This document shows, piece after piece, positions 49,915 through 59,113 of a stretch of DNA of 64,000 nt (the stretch's first letter is position 1; each line of letters starts with the position of its first letter). Source of the DNA: an uncultured Alphaproteobacteria bacterium (GTDB taxonomy: Bacteria > Pseudomonadota > Alphaproteobacteria > GCA-2731375); assembly GCA_951812805.1 (NCBI GenBank), contig CATOSZ010000016.1, positions 80,165 through 144,164 of the forward strand. Direction: 5' to 3'. The translations under genes were made by a program, and so were the position numbers. The notes beneath the pieces were generated by a model. It had not been told where the DNA came from, ran no database searches, and saw nothing but the letters and a program-made list of their open reading frames with translations.

Positions 49915-50538
49915 TCAATACAGCCTGGTCTTCAAACTCTCCTGCACCATGGCCTCGGCCTCGGCGCCGGAGGAGCCGTCGGCGACCTGTTCGGTGATCA
50001 TGTGGCCGAGCGGGGGCAGCACGGAGCGTTCGATCTTGTAGTCCTCGCCCCAGAGATGGGAACGGCGCAGCGCCTTCGAGCACTGGAACATGACCTCTTC
50101 CACCGACACTTCCAGGGCGCTGCGTGGCACCTTGCCGTTGAGCGTGAGCGGCTCCAGCACGGCGGCTTCGCGCACGATGCGGGCCTGGCCGTTGATGCGC
50201 AGCGTGTCCTCCACGCCCGGAATCATGAAGATCAGGCCGACGCGTGGGTTCTCGACGACGTTGGAGAGGGAATCGACCCGGTTGTTGCCGCGCCGGTCCG
50301 GGATCAGCAGGCGCTTGTCGTCCACCACCTGGACGAAGCCCGGGGGATCGCCGCGCGGCGAGACGTCGAGCCGGCCTTCCGCGTTCGAGGTTGCGAGACA
50401 CAGGAACGGCGAGAGCGAGATGAAGTGGCGGGCGTGTTTTTCCAGGTGGTCGATGCACTTGATTGCGGCCAGGCGGCTCGGTTCGCCATAGAGGCCGTGC
50501 AGGGTTTCGGCATCGGAAATCTGCGTGACGTCGTTCAT
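49915..50538 (-). CDS. Pyridoxamine 5'-phosphate oxidase-family FMN-binding protein
   Basis: 207 residues from ATG 50538, with GGGAGG 5 nt upstream. FISLSPFLCLATSNAEGRLD, VSPRGDPPGFVQVVD, LLIPDRRGNNRVDSL and ENPRVGLIFMIPGVEDTLRI are typical of the MSMEG_1061-type split-barrel flavoproteins. It probably reduces a small molecule with FMN; the substrate is unknown. An upstream in-frame continuation is antisense to the FadB-type gene and is not coding. It lies 82 bp after the IS1182 target duplication. Confidence 0.85.
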   Translation of the reverse strand: MNDVTQISDAETLHGLYGEPSRLAAIKCIDHLEKHARHFISLSPFLCLATSNAEGRLDVSPRGDPPGFVQVVDDKRLLIPDRRGNNRVDSLSNVVENPRVGLIFMIPGVEDTLRINGQARIVREAAVLEPLTLNGKVPRSALEVSVEEVMFQCSKALRRSHLWGEDYKIERSVLPPLGHMITEQVADGSSGAEAEAMVQESLKTRLY

Positions 50539-50652
50539 CGGGGCCTCCCTCGCCGGCTCGGTTCGCCTCAATCTAACCGAGGGGGAGACGGGGCGCCAAT
50601 TCATGCTATGAGGAGCGCCAATTCGATACGCGAACGTGGGAGGAAGCCTCAG

Positions 50653-52737
50653 ATGTCCGGTCCGATTTCCTGGGAGAAGCGCGGCGAGATCGCCGTCATC
50701 ACCGTCGACAACCCGCCGGTGAACGCGCTCAGCGCCGGCGTGCGCGACGGCCTGCTGGCCGCCGTCACCGAGGCCGGCGAGGACGCCGGCGTCAAGGCCA
50801 TGATTATTCTCGGCGCCAAGCGCACCTTCATCGCCGGCGCCGACATCCGCGAATTCGGCAAACCGCGCACCGGTGCGCCGCTGCTGGACGTCAACAACAA
50901 AATCGAGTTTTCCGACAAGCCGGTCGTCGCGGCGATCCACGGCACCGCGCTCGGCGGCGGGCTGGAGGTGGCGCTCTGCTGTCACTACCGCTATGCGGTG
51001 CCAAGCGCGCAGGTCGGCCTGCCGGAGGTCAAGCTCGGCCTCATTCCGGGCGCCGGCGGCACCCAGCGCCTGCCGCGCCTGGTCGGCGTCGAGAAAGCCC
51101 TGCAGCTGATCACCAGCGGCGATTTCGTGCGCGCGGGCGCGGCGAAGGAGCTCGGCATCGTCGACGAGGTCGGCGAGGATCTGGTCGAGGGTGCGATCGC
51201 CTATGCCGAACGGCTGGTCGCCGAGGGCGCATCGGCCAAGCGGATCCGCGACCTGCCGTGCACCGCGGACGCCGCCGTCTTCGAGACCTTCCGCAAGGCC
51301 ATCGCGCGGCGCTCGCGCGGCTTCAAGGCGCCCTGGGCCTGCATCGACGCCGTCGAGGCGGCCACCAAGGGCAATTTCGAGGCGGGCTATGCCGAGGAAC
51401 AGCGGCTCTTCAAGGACGTCCACGACTCGCCCGAAAGCGCGGCACAACGCCATGTCTTCTTCGCCGAGCGCGAGGTCGCCAAGATCCCCGATGTGCCGCG
51501 CGAAACGCCGGTCAAGGACGTCAAGCGTGCCGCGGTCATCGGCGCCGGCACCATGGGCGGCGGTATCGCCATGAACTTCGCCAATGCCGGCATCCCGGTG
51601 GTCATCCTGGAACTCGACCAGGCGGCCCTCGACCGGGGGCTCGCCATCGTGCGCGGCAACTATCAGGCGACCGTGGACAAGGGACGGCTGGCGCAGGCCA
51701 GGATGGACGAGCGCATGGCCCTGATCTCGACCACCACGGACTATGCGGACATCGCCGACGTCGACATCGTCATCGAGGCGGTGTTCGAGGAGATGGAGAT
51801 CAAGAAGCAGATCTTCGCCAAGCTGTCGGAGGTGGTGAACCGGGACGCGGTGCTGGCCTCCAACACCTCGACCCTCGATATCGACCAGATGGCCGATGCC
51901 ACGGACCGCCCGGGCCAGGTCATCGGCATGCATTTCTTCAGCCCGGCCAACGTCATGCGCCTGCTGGAAGTGGTGCGGGGCGGCGCCAGCACGCCGAAGA
52001 CCATCGCCACCGCCATGGCGGTCGGCCGCCGCCTCGGCAAGATCTCCGTCCTGGTCGGCAATTGCCACGGCTTCGTCGGCAACCGCATGCTGCACGGCTA
52101 TTCCCGCCAGGCCGGCTTCCTGCTGGAGGAGGGCGCGATGCCGGAGCAGATCGACAAGGTGATTTACGATTTCGGCCTGCCGATGGGCCCCTTCACCATG
52201 GGCGACATGGCCGGCCTCGACGTCGGCTGGCGCATCCGCAAGGCGACGGCGCACGAGCGGTCGAGCAACATGCGCTATTCGACCATCGCCGACCAGATCT
52301 GCGAACTCGGCCGCTTTGGCCAGAAGACGCAGGCCGGCTGGTACCGTTACGAAGACGGCTCGCGCGCCCCGGTTCCCGATCCGATCGTCGCCGAGATCAT
52401 CGAGAAGGCCTCGGCCGAACAGGGGATCGAACGGCGCGACGTTGCCGACCAGGAGGTGCTGGAGCGCTGCATGTACCAGCTGGTCAATATCGGCGCGCAG
52501 CTGCTGGACGAGGGGATGGCGCTCCGCGCGCTCGACATCGACGTGATCTACATCGCCGGCTACGGCTTCCCGGCCTACCGAGGCGGCCCGATGTTCTGGG
52601 CCGATTCCATCGGCCTCGACAAGGTGCTGGCGACGATAAAGCGTTTCCACGAGGAAGTCGGCGAGGAATGGCGCCCGGCCCCGCTGCTGGAACGCCTGGT
52701 CGCGGAAGGCAAGAGCTTCGCGGACTTCGGCAAATAA
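50653..52737 (+). CDS. fadJ: Multifunctional enoyl-CoA hydratase / 3-hydroxyacyl-CoA dehydrogenase (FadB/FadJ type)
   Basis: 694 residues from ATG 50653 (GGGAGG about 9 nt upstream). The N-terminal crotonase domain has TFIAGADIREFGK and AAIHGTALGGGLEVALCCHY. The NAD-binding domain starts VIGAGTMGGGIAMNFANAGI near residue 298, with IEAVFEEMEIKKQIFAKL and the catalytic His region GMHFFSPANVMRLLEVV. Two C-terminal 3HCDH repeats end the protein. It carries out two steps of fatty acyl beta-oxidation in the cytoplasm. The symbol is approximate: FadB and FadJ are not separable here. Confidence 0.9.
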   Translation: MSGPISWEKRGEIAVITVDNPPVNALSAGVRDGLLAAVTEAGEDAGVKAMIILGAKRTFIAGADIREFGKPRTGAPLLDVNNKIEFSDKPVVAAIHGTALGGGLEVALCCHYRYAVPSAQVGLPEVKLGLIPGAGGTQRLPRLVGVEKALQLITSGDFVRAGAAKELGIVDEVGEDLVEGAIAYAERLVAEGASAKRIRDLPCTADAAVFETFRKAIARRSRGFKAPWACIDAVEAATKGNFEAGYAEEQRLFKDVHDSPESAAQRHVFFAEREVAKIPDVPRETPVKDVKRAAVIGAGTMGGGIAMNFANAGIPVVILELDQAALDRGLAIVRGNYQATVDKGRLAQARMDERMALISTTTDYADIADVDIVIEAVFEEMEIKKQIFAKLSEVVNRDAVLASNTSTLDIDQMADATDRPGQVIGMHFFSPANVMRLLEVVRGGASTPKTIATAMAVGRRLGKISVLVGNCHGFVGNRMLHGYSRQAGFLLEEGAMPEQIDKVIYDFGLPMGPFTMGDMAGLDVGWRIRKATAHERSSNMRYSTIADQICELGRFGQKTQAGWYRYEDGSRAPVPDPIVAEIIEKASAEQGIERRDVADQEVLERCMYQLVNIGAQLLDEGMALRALDIDVIYIAGYGFPAYRGGPMFWADSIGLDKVLATIKRFHEEVGEEWRPAPLLERLVAEGKSFADFGK

Positions 52738-52762
52738 CGATTCCGCGGCGGGGAGAGCGGTG

Positions 52763-53836
52763 ATGGATTTCGGGATAGCGTTGGCGACGCCGGCGGACGC
52801 GTGGAAGGTGGTCGAACGGGCGGAGGCGCTCGGCTTTTCCCACGCCTGGTTCTATGACACCCAGATGTTGAGCGCCGACTGCTTCGTCGCCATGGGTGCG
52901 GCGGCGGTGAAGACCTCGCGCATTCGCCTCGGCACCGGGGTCCTCATCCCCTCCAACCGGATCGCGGCGGTCGCCGCCAATGCCTTCGCCTCGCTGAACC
53001 AGCTGGCGCCGGGACGGATCGACTTCGGCGTCGGCACCGGCTTCACCGGCAGGCGCGCCATGGGCTTCGGCGCCATGAAGATGGCCGACATGGAGGAATA
53101 CATCCGCGTCGTCATGGCCCTGCTGAACGAGGAAACGGTGGAGGCGCCGTTCGAGGGCGAACGCAGCCGCATCCGCTTCCTGAACCCCGAGGCCGGCTGC
53201 ATCAACACGCACGATCCCATCGGCCTCACCATCTCCGCCTACGGGCCGCGCGGCCGTCGGCTGACGGCGGAATTGGGCGCCGACTGGCTGACCTTCACCG
53301 GCGACGTGGATACGGCGGCAACGCAGCTCGCCGACATGCAGGAAAGCTGGCGGGCGGCCGGCCGCGACGAGGCGGACCTCTATGCGATCAACTTCGCCCT
53401 CGGCCGCGTGCTGGAGGCGGGCGAGCCGGCGGATTCGGACCGCGCGATCCGCGAGGCGGGACCGCGCGCGGCGGTCACCCTGCACCGCGCCGTCGACGAA
53501 GCGGTCCGCGGCCTGCCGAACGACAGCAAACTGCCCGATTGGTTGCGCGATCTCGCCCAGCGCTATGTCCAGGCCGCGGCCGGCTTCGCACCGGAGGAGG
53601 CCGACCGCTATCTCGTCAACCACCGCGGGCATCTGATGTTCGTGCGCGACGAGGAACGGCCCTTCATCACCGCCGAGCTGATCAAGCGTACGTCGTGGAC
53701 CGGCACCGAGGCGGAGCTGATCGCCGAGATCGGCGCCCTTCGCGATGCCGGCTTCCGTCAGTTCACCATCCAGCTGATTCCGGGCGCGGAAGAGGCCATC
53801 GAAGACTGGGCCCGGATCAAGGCCGCGTTCGAGTAG
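52763..53836 (+). CDS. LLM-class flavin-dependent oxidoreductase
   Basis: 357 residues from ATG 52763 (GGGAGAG 6 nt upstream). The bacterial-luciferase-like barrel is indicated by DFGIALATPADAWKVVERAE, LGTGVLIPSNRIAAVAANAF, SLNQLAPGRIDFGVGTGFTG and LTISAYGPRGRRLTAELGAD. Such enzymes use FMN or F420. The substrate is unknown. It follows the FadB-type gene by 25 nt and is probably co-transcribed. Confidence 0.88.
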   Translation: MDFGIALATPADAWKVVERAEALGFSHAWFYDTQMLSADCFVAMGAAAVKTSRIRLGTGVLIPSNRIAAVAANAFASLNQLAPGRIDFGVGTGFTGRRAMGFGAMKMADMEEYIRVVMALLNEETVEAPFEGERSRIRFLNPEAGCINTHDPIGLTISAYGPRGRRLTAELGADWLTFTGDVDTAATQLADMQESWRAAGRDEADLYAINFALGRVLEAGEPADSDRAIREAGPRAAVTLHRAVDEAVRGLPNDSKLPDWLRDLAQRYVQAAAGFAPEEADRYLVNHRGHLMFVRDEERPFITAELIKRTSWTGTEAELIAEIGALRDAGFRQFTIQLIPGAEEAIEDWARIKAAFE

Positions 53837-53851
53837 GGTGCCGTCGGCTTT

Positions 53852-54060
53852 CAGGCGGCCCGGCTCGGCCCTTGGCCGAGGCCTTCGAGGCGATAGGCCT
53901 GTTCGAGCGGGCGGGAATCGATCCAGCTCTCGACGTCGAAGTCCGTGTCGATGAAGCGGTGCTCGCGCAGGAAATCCTTCACGATGCCGACGGCCTCGAC
54001 CAGGTCGGGGTCGAGGCGGGGCAGGAACTTCGCCCGGTAGGCGGGTGTGGGGAGACAGAA
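53852..54060 (-). pseudogene. 3' remnant of a leftward gene, possibly an ABC substrate-binding protein
   Basis: About 70 codons on the minus strand ending at TGA 53852-53854: PTPAYRAKFLPRLDPDLVEA, then KDFLREHRFIDTDFDVESWI and ending GLGQGPSRAA. The helical pattern, with a final W-I-D-x-R-P-L-E-Q-A segment, resembles the C-terminus of NMT1-type binding proteins. No start is possible, because the sequence runs into the prophage remnant around 54060-54110, so the 5' part is lost. The family call is tentative. Confidence 0.5.
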
Positions 54061-54326
54061 AAGACTAAGAATCCGGACTATCTCGGATGAGGTCGGACTA
54101 TTCCGAACAAAGTCTTTCTGGATCAGTAGGTTGGAGGTGATCGGCGGGCCTATCGAGGCCGGAATCGGTTAATCGAAAATATTTGTCAAAATGGCCGTTC
54201 AGGTGCCGTGAATTGGCTGGAAACGGGTCAAAAAGGCCTATTTTCAGCCCCCTGAATTCGCGCCAAAATCGGCCATTTCCGGGAGCGTCGATTCGCGGTT
54301 GCCAAACCGAGGAACGGCGGCCGGGA

Positions 54327-55088
54327 CTACGTCCTTTGATCGAGCAGGCGCTGGGCCTGCGCGGCGGGATCGACGAGTCCGACGTTGTGGGCGAAGCCCG
54401 GATCGATGCCGACCGGGATCCGGTGGATCTGTCCGTTGCGCCTGTCGAGCCAATCCCGGGTCCGGTCCCAGCCGTCGGGTGGGCGATCGGAGACGGCGTG
54501 ACCGTAGCGCTCGAGATCGTCTTCGCCGAGCTGCTGGACGATGCAACGGCATTTCCAGCCGTTGGGCGGATAGTGGCTGTGCCAGAAGGGGTCGTCCCAG
54601 CGCAGCACGGTGCCATGCCAGGCCATGTGTTCGGGCCGGGTGCGCCTGTCCTGAACGGCGACGTAGCGGAGATAGGATAATCGGCCGGCGAGCCGTTCGA
54701 TCTTTTCCCAGCGGCCATGGGCGTAGGCCATGCGGAGATTGGTGTCGAAGATGATGCGCAGACGATGGGGCGAGCCGAGTTGGACGATCTGGCTCTCGCC
54801 GGTCAGGGGATCGATCATGCGCTCGCGGCCCCACCAGCCCTTGCGGCGCAGAATGGGTTCGAGTTCGCCCTGGAACCAGTCGTAGGTCTTGCCCTCGGCG
54901 ACCGCCGCGTCCACGGCGGCGCGGATGTCCTCGAGAATGTCGAGCTGCGCCACCTTGGCGACGGTGAAGGAGGCGGTGTGCCGTGCGGCGTCGGTGTCGA
55001 GCCAGTGGTAGCCGATATGGTAGCCCTTGGCGCGGAAGTGCTCGATCGCCTCCAGGGGCGGGACGTCGAGGATCTCGGGGTCCGCCAT
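54327..55088 (-). CDS. Phage Mu F-like head morphogenesis protein
   Basis: 253 residues. RLRIIFDTNLRMAYAHGRWE, PEHMAWHGTVLRWDDPFW and YPPNGWKCRCIVQQL are the conserved core of the Mu protein F / SPP1 gp7 family, with the W-x-C-x-C ending typical of the minor head protein. It should join the portal and help start capsid assembly. It lies 9 nt downstream of a small phage gene. Confidence 0.9.
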   Translation of the reverse strand: MADPEILDVPPLEAIEHFRAKGYHIGYHWLDTDAARHTASFTVAKVAQLDILEDIRAAVDAAVAEGKTYDWFQGELEPILRRKGWWGRERMIDPLTGESQIVQLGSPHRLRIIFDTNLRMAYAHGRWEKIERLAGRLSYLRYVAVQDRRTRPEHMAWHGTVLRWDDPFWHSHYPPNGWKCRCIVQQLGEDDLERYGHAVSDRPPDGWDRTRDWLDRRNGQIHRIPVGIDPGFAHNVGLVDPAAQAQRLLDQRT

Positions 55089-55097
55089 GATCGGTCT

Positions 55098-55304
55098 TCA
55101 GTTCAAGCCGCGGGGGGAGATGGGCGTGAGTTCGCCGACGGCGGCGGCAATCCATCCGCCGCCGTCCGCTTCCAGCACGGCGCCGGCGAGATCGCCGTGG
55201 TCGTCGTGGAGCATGTGTTGAACGCGGCCATTGCGCCGTCCCGCTGGCCAGCGCATCCAGTGGCCGGGCTGGATATCGTCTTGTGCGTCTTCGCGTCCGG
55301 CCAT
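55098..55304 (-). CDS. Small prophage protein of unknown function
   Basis: 68 residues. GHWMRWPAGRRNGRVQHMLH, then AVLEADGGGWIAAAVGELTP; a short beta-rich protein. The start ATG 55304 is 3 nt after the portal stop and the stop is 9 nt before gene F, so it fills the gap exactly, as expected for a real phage gene. Confidence 0.6.
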   Translation of the reverse strand: MAGREDAQDDIQPGHWMRWPAGRRNGRVQHMLHDDHGDLAGAVLEADGGGWIAAAVGELTPISPRGLN

Positions 55305-55307
55305 GGC

Positions 55308-56795
55308 CTACTCTCCGCCCTCGGGTTCGCCCTGTCCGGCGATCTCGGCCGAGAAGGTCGTGCGGTGCAACGTGGTGGCCAGCTCGCTCGTGTCCATGGC
55401 GTTTTGCAACGCCTCGCCGTCGAGCCTTTGGCGGAATGTCGCGAATCCAGGGGCGTCGGTGGCGGCGTCGAGCACCGGCTGGACGATGGGCTCCATGATG
55501 CGTGTCCAGCCTTCGTCTTCGATCAGCGCGTCGACGGCCCGATCGATAGCGTCGCCCGCCCGCCTGGGTCCCGCGAGCGCCAGACGCTCCTCCTCGGCCC
55601 GCGCGGGCGGCGTCGAGGGCGCCGCCGCTTCCCATTCTCCCCCGTAGGTGCGCTCGACATAGGCTTGGGTCGGCTTGAGCTCGGACATCCGGGCGACGAT
55701 GTCATCGCGGTTCGCGCGGCGCTCCAGGTCTTCCGGCGGGGCGGTGTCGCGGATCAAGCGCGGCACGGCGGCGCCTGGGTGGTTCCAGTGGGTGAGCCAG
55801 GTGGCGAGGGAGTGCTGGAGGGCGGCGGAGAGGCGTCGTGCGTCGGCGGCGACGAGGCGTTGCAGCACCTCGGCATGGACCTCGGCCGTGGCCTGCCAGG
55901 GGCCGATCTCGCTGGTGGCGCGCTGGCCGAGCACGGCGTCGGCGATCATGCCGTCCATGGCGGCGGTGAACTCCTTGTAGTCGCCGCCGGCGCGGCGCTG
56001 GGAGTCGAGGGTCTCGATCTTCTGGCCCTCCTTGGTCACGACGCCGGCGCCGCCGATGACGGCGCTTACGGTTTCGAGCGCCAAGGCGACCTCTTCGGGC
56101 GGGGCGTCGCCCCGGAGCGAGATCACGAGGGCGGGCATGCCGAACTTCTCCAGCGCGGTCGACCAGAAGCGGACACCCTGCCGCTTTAACCAGACGGGCC
56201 AGAGGCACCAGCGGGCGACACCGGGGCCGTGCGGCTGGCCGCCGTGCTGGCGGGGCTGGCGCAGGACGGTGAACTTGGCCGGCGGCAGTTCGATTCCGCG
56301 CGGCCGGTCCCGGGCGATCAGCAACGGCGTGCCGTCGGGGCGGAAGCGGAATCGGGCGGGATCGCGCACCTTGAGATCGGCGAGGCGGGCACGGCCGCCG
56401 TCGATCTCCCAGAGGCACTCGGCGATGGCATAGCCGTACCAGACGGCGTGTAGCAGTTCCCGGCTGACGCGGTCGATCTCGATGGCCTCGAGTTGCCCGG
56501 CGAGGTCCTCGGCGGCGATGCGGTCGCGCCGCGCCGTGCCGCCGGGTTCGACCTCGAGCGGCGCGGCGGTGCCGGCGTCGAGGCGCTGGTCGAGCACGGC
56601 GCGGGCGTGGGGGTCGGTGAGCGCCGCCGTGGCGGCGGAGATCGAGGCGGGGTCGCTTCGCCACTGACGGGGATCGGCGGCGAACGCGCCCATCTCGTCG
56701 AGCCAGGCGCCGGCCCAGGCGCCGATACCCTCGCGGCCGGCCTCGGGCGCGGCGATCTCGGCCGTGTCGGGCGTCGCGGGGAGGTCTTTCGCCAT
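55308..56795 (-). CDS. Phage portal protein (DUF935, Mu gp29-like)
   Basis: 495 residues from ATG 56795. WYGYAIAECLWEIDGGRARL, RFRFRPDGTPLLIARDRP, FWSTALEKFGMPALVISLRG and DYKEFTAAMDGMIADAVLGQ are typical of DUF935 portals, which form the dodecameric DNA entry ring. The start lies 2 nt after the terminase stop. GTG 56804 overlapping the terminase gene is an alternative start. Confidence 0.9.
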   Translation of the reverse strand: MAKDLPATPDTAEIAAPEAGREGIGAWAGAWLDEMGAFAADPRQWRSDPASISAATAALTDPHARAVLDQRLDAGTAAPLEVEPGGTARRDRIAAEDLAGQLEAIEIDRVSRELLHAVWYGYAIAECLWEIDGGRARLADLKVRDPARFRFRPDGTPLLIARDRPRGIELPPAKFTVLRQPRQHGGQPHGPGVARWCLWPVWLKRQGVRFWSTALEKFGMPALVISLRGDAPPEEVALALETVSAVIGGAGVVTKEGQKIETLDSQRRAGGDYKEFTAAMDGMIADAVLGQRATSEIGPWQATAEVHAEVLQRLVAADARRLSAALQHSLATWLTHWNHPGAAVPRLIRDTAPPEDLERRANRDDIVARMSELKPTQAYVERTYGGEWEAAAPSTPPARAEEERLALAGPRRAGDAIDRAVDALIEDEGWTRIMEPIVQPVLDAATDAPGFATFRQRLDGEALQNAMDTSELATTLHRTTFSAEIAGQGEPEGGE

Positions 56796-56797
56796 GC

Positions 56798-57877
56798 TCA
56801 CCACCCGTTCAGAGCCGAGAGGGGCGAGCGCACGACGCCGAGTTCGTAGTCGATCTCATGGCCACTGCCGGGTCCCAGTCCATCGGGCGCGCGGAAGGCG
56901 GCGTGCCGGCGGTCCGTGGTCCAGGCCTCGAAGGGGCCGCGGGCCTGGGCAGCAGCGGCGCAGGCGAGCGCGAGGGCCCAGAAGCGGTCGCCGTGGCCGT
57001 CGGTGTCGGCTCGCTCGGCGGTCAGCCGGGGGGCGCCCGTGGGCCCGGCTTCGGCGCGCAGGCTGTGCAGGTCGCGCCGCAGCGCCTCGTCGGCGGGGAT
57101 ACGAATACGGTTGTCCTCGAAGGCCTCGCGCAGCGCGGTGGCGACGTCGAGCCGTTTGGGGGTCGTCATCAGCACGCCCTCGACGGTGAGGCCGCCGTGA
57201 TCCTCGGCCAGCTGCTCGACGACGGCCTCGCCCATGCCGGTCTGATCGACGGCGATGCGGAGCGGGCGGTAGCGAGCGGCGAGCGTGCGCACGATCGCGC
57301 GCTGTTCGGAGAAGGAGATATCGCGCGCCGTCTGGATCTCGCGCAGCCACAAGACATCGCCGACCTTCTCGATGACGGCGGCGACCCAGAGATCGCGCCG
57401 CCGCGCGACATCGACGCCGATATAGGTGGTGCCGCCCGCATACAGTTCCGCTTTGCCGGCCTCCGCGTCCTCGGCATCGGTGATCGCCTTCCAGGCGAGC
57501 CAGGCGCCCGAGCCGGCCGAGGGCACGCAGTCGAGCTCCTGGGCGGCGCGGGCGCCGTATTCGGCACGCAACCCCGCCTCCCAGGCCGCCTCGGCCGCGC
57601 CCGTCCAGTGCTGCCCGGTAACCATGCAGATGCGCTTGTAAAGGCCCTCGTGAAGTGCGTCGGCCAGCGTGACGGTATGCAGCGCGCCCGGCTGGCGGCG
57701 CTCGGCGATATCGCGGCAGAGCGCGGCGAAGGGGTTGGCCTCGCCGTTATGAGTGGAGATCACGCGCACCGCGCCGCCCCACATGCGGGTCGCCAGCGCG
57801 GCGGTCAGCACGGCCTCGAGATCGTCGATGAAGGCGGCCTCGTCGATGACGGCAATATCGCCGGGCCGACCCTTGGA
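56798..57877 (-). CDS. Phage terminase large subunit (Mu gp28-like), 5' end lost to IS21
   Basis: 360 codons from the IS boundary at 57877 to TGA 56798. KGRPGDIAVIDEAAFIDDLE contains the Walker B region, and ISTHNGEANPFAAL the coupling motif. The RNase-H-like nuclease part has IGVDVARRRDLWVA, IAVDQTGMGEAVVEQLAEDH and HGDRFWALALA. The N-terminal Walker A part is missing because copy 2 of the IS21 element is inserted immediately upstream. An internal ATG at 57811 could start a shorter, inactive product. Confidence 0.88.
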   Translation of the reverse strand, partial: SKGRPGDIAVIDEAAFIDDLEAVLTAALATRMWGGAVRVISTHNGEANPFAALCRDIAERRQPGALHTVTLADALHEGLYKRICMVTGQHWTGAAEAAWEAGLRAEYGARAAQELDCVPSAGSGAWLAWKAITDAEDAEAGKAELYAGGTTYIGVDVARRRDLWVAAVIEKVGDVLWLREIQTARDISFSEQRAIVRTLAARYRPLRIAVDQTGMGEAVVEQLAEDHGGLTVEGVLMTTPKRLDVATALREAFEDNRIRIPADEALRRDLHSLRAEAGPTGAPRLTAERADTDGHGDRFWALALACAAAAQARGPFEAWTTDRRHAAFRAPDGLGPGSGHEIDYELGVVRSPLSALNGW

Positions 57878-59113
57878 TGTGAATCGGCATGCAAAACTGA
57901 CCCACTTTGGTGGGTTATGAGCGGTAAGAATTGACCCACCTGGAACGCTAGCATCCGCACGGAACAGTGCGGAGGAAAGAGCAGGTGGTATTGATGGAAA
58001 GCGTATTGAAGATCCGACGTTGGATATTACGGGAGGGTCGGAGTATCCGATCTGTATCTCGTCAGACTGGTTTGTCGCGGAACACGATTAAGAAGTATCT
58101 GAAGGACGGCGATCCACCGAGCTATCAGCGGCGCGTTTCACCCGTCCGGCGTAAGCTTAGCGATGGCTTCGCCAGCCGGCTTCGGGCGCTCTTTGAGCAG
58201 GACCTGGGGCGCCCGCGCCGTGAGCGCCGGACGGCCAAGAAGCTTTATGAGCAGCTTGTGTCGGAAGGCTATAGCGGATCCTACTCGACGGTTCAGAGGT
58301 TTGTCCGCGACCTGAAGCGTTCTGGCGCCGGATCGGGGGATGCGTTCATTCCGTTGCACTTTACGGCAGGTGACGCGCTCCAGTTTGACTGGAGCACGGA
58401 ATACGCTGTCCTGGGCGGTGTCGAGCAGAAGGTAAAGGTTGCCCACTTCCGCCTATGTCATAGCCGCAAGCCCTTTGTTGTTGCCTATCCCAGCGAATCT
58501 CAGGAGATGGTGCTGGACGCCTTTGCACGGGCGATGTCTTTCTATGGCGGCGTACCGCGCCGGGTGATCATCGACAACCCCAAGACGATGGTAACCTATG
58601 TTTCGCGCTCTAAGGACCGTGTGTTCCATCCGCGCTTTCTGGCGTTGATGAACCACTATGTGATGGAACCGGTTGCTTGCACACCCGCGGCGGGGTGGGA
58701 GAAGGGTCAGATTGAGAACCAGGTTGGGTTCCTGCGGGGACAGCTGTTTGCGCCCAAGCCCGCCTTTGACGATCTGGATGCGCTGAACGGCTGGTTGCGT
58801 CTGCGCTGCGAGGAATTGGCGAATCGCGCCCACCCCGAACAATCGGATCGCAAGATCTCGGACGTGTTCGCAGACGAGTGCGCCGAACTGCGTCCCCTGG
58901 GCCGGGCTTTTGACGGCTATGTTGAGAAGGCCGCTCGTGTCCGCTCTACCTGTCTGGTCCAATATGCCACCAATCGCTATAGCGTCCCCTCCCGGTTCGC
59001 CGGGGAGCTTGTCTCTCTGCGCGCCTATGCGGACCGGATCGTGGTTGTGTCAGGGCAGAATGTGATTGCCGAGCACAAGCGCCGCTTTACCCGCAACGCC
59101 AGCTATTTCGAGC

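Larger units (their letters stand above)
54061..57877 (-). mobile_element. Mu-like prophage remnant (head/packaging block)
   Basis: Gene order terminase (gp28-like), portal (DUF935), small protein, head protein F matches the Mu structural block. Everything upstream of the terminase core is cut off by the IS21 copy at 57878, and nothing follows gene F at the left. 54061-54326 is non-coding; it holds two direct copies of CGGACTAT 20 bp apart (54074-54081 and 54094-54101) and could contain the old phage end. No integrase, lysis or tail gene is present. Confidence 0.82.

Noticed and set aside
50539..52650. A 700-codon leftward open frame joined to the FMN-binding protein gene
   Set aside because: It is antisense to the FadB-type gene and consists of His/Asp/Ala-rich shadow sequence; the real start at 50538 has a good ribosome site.
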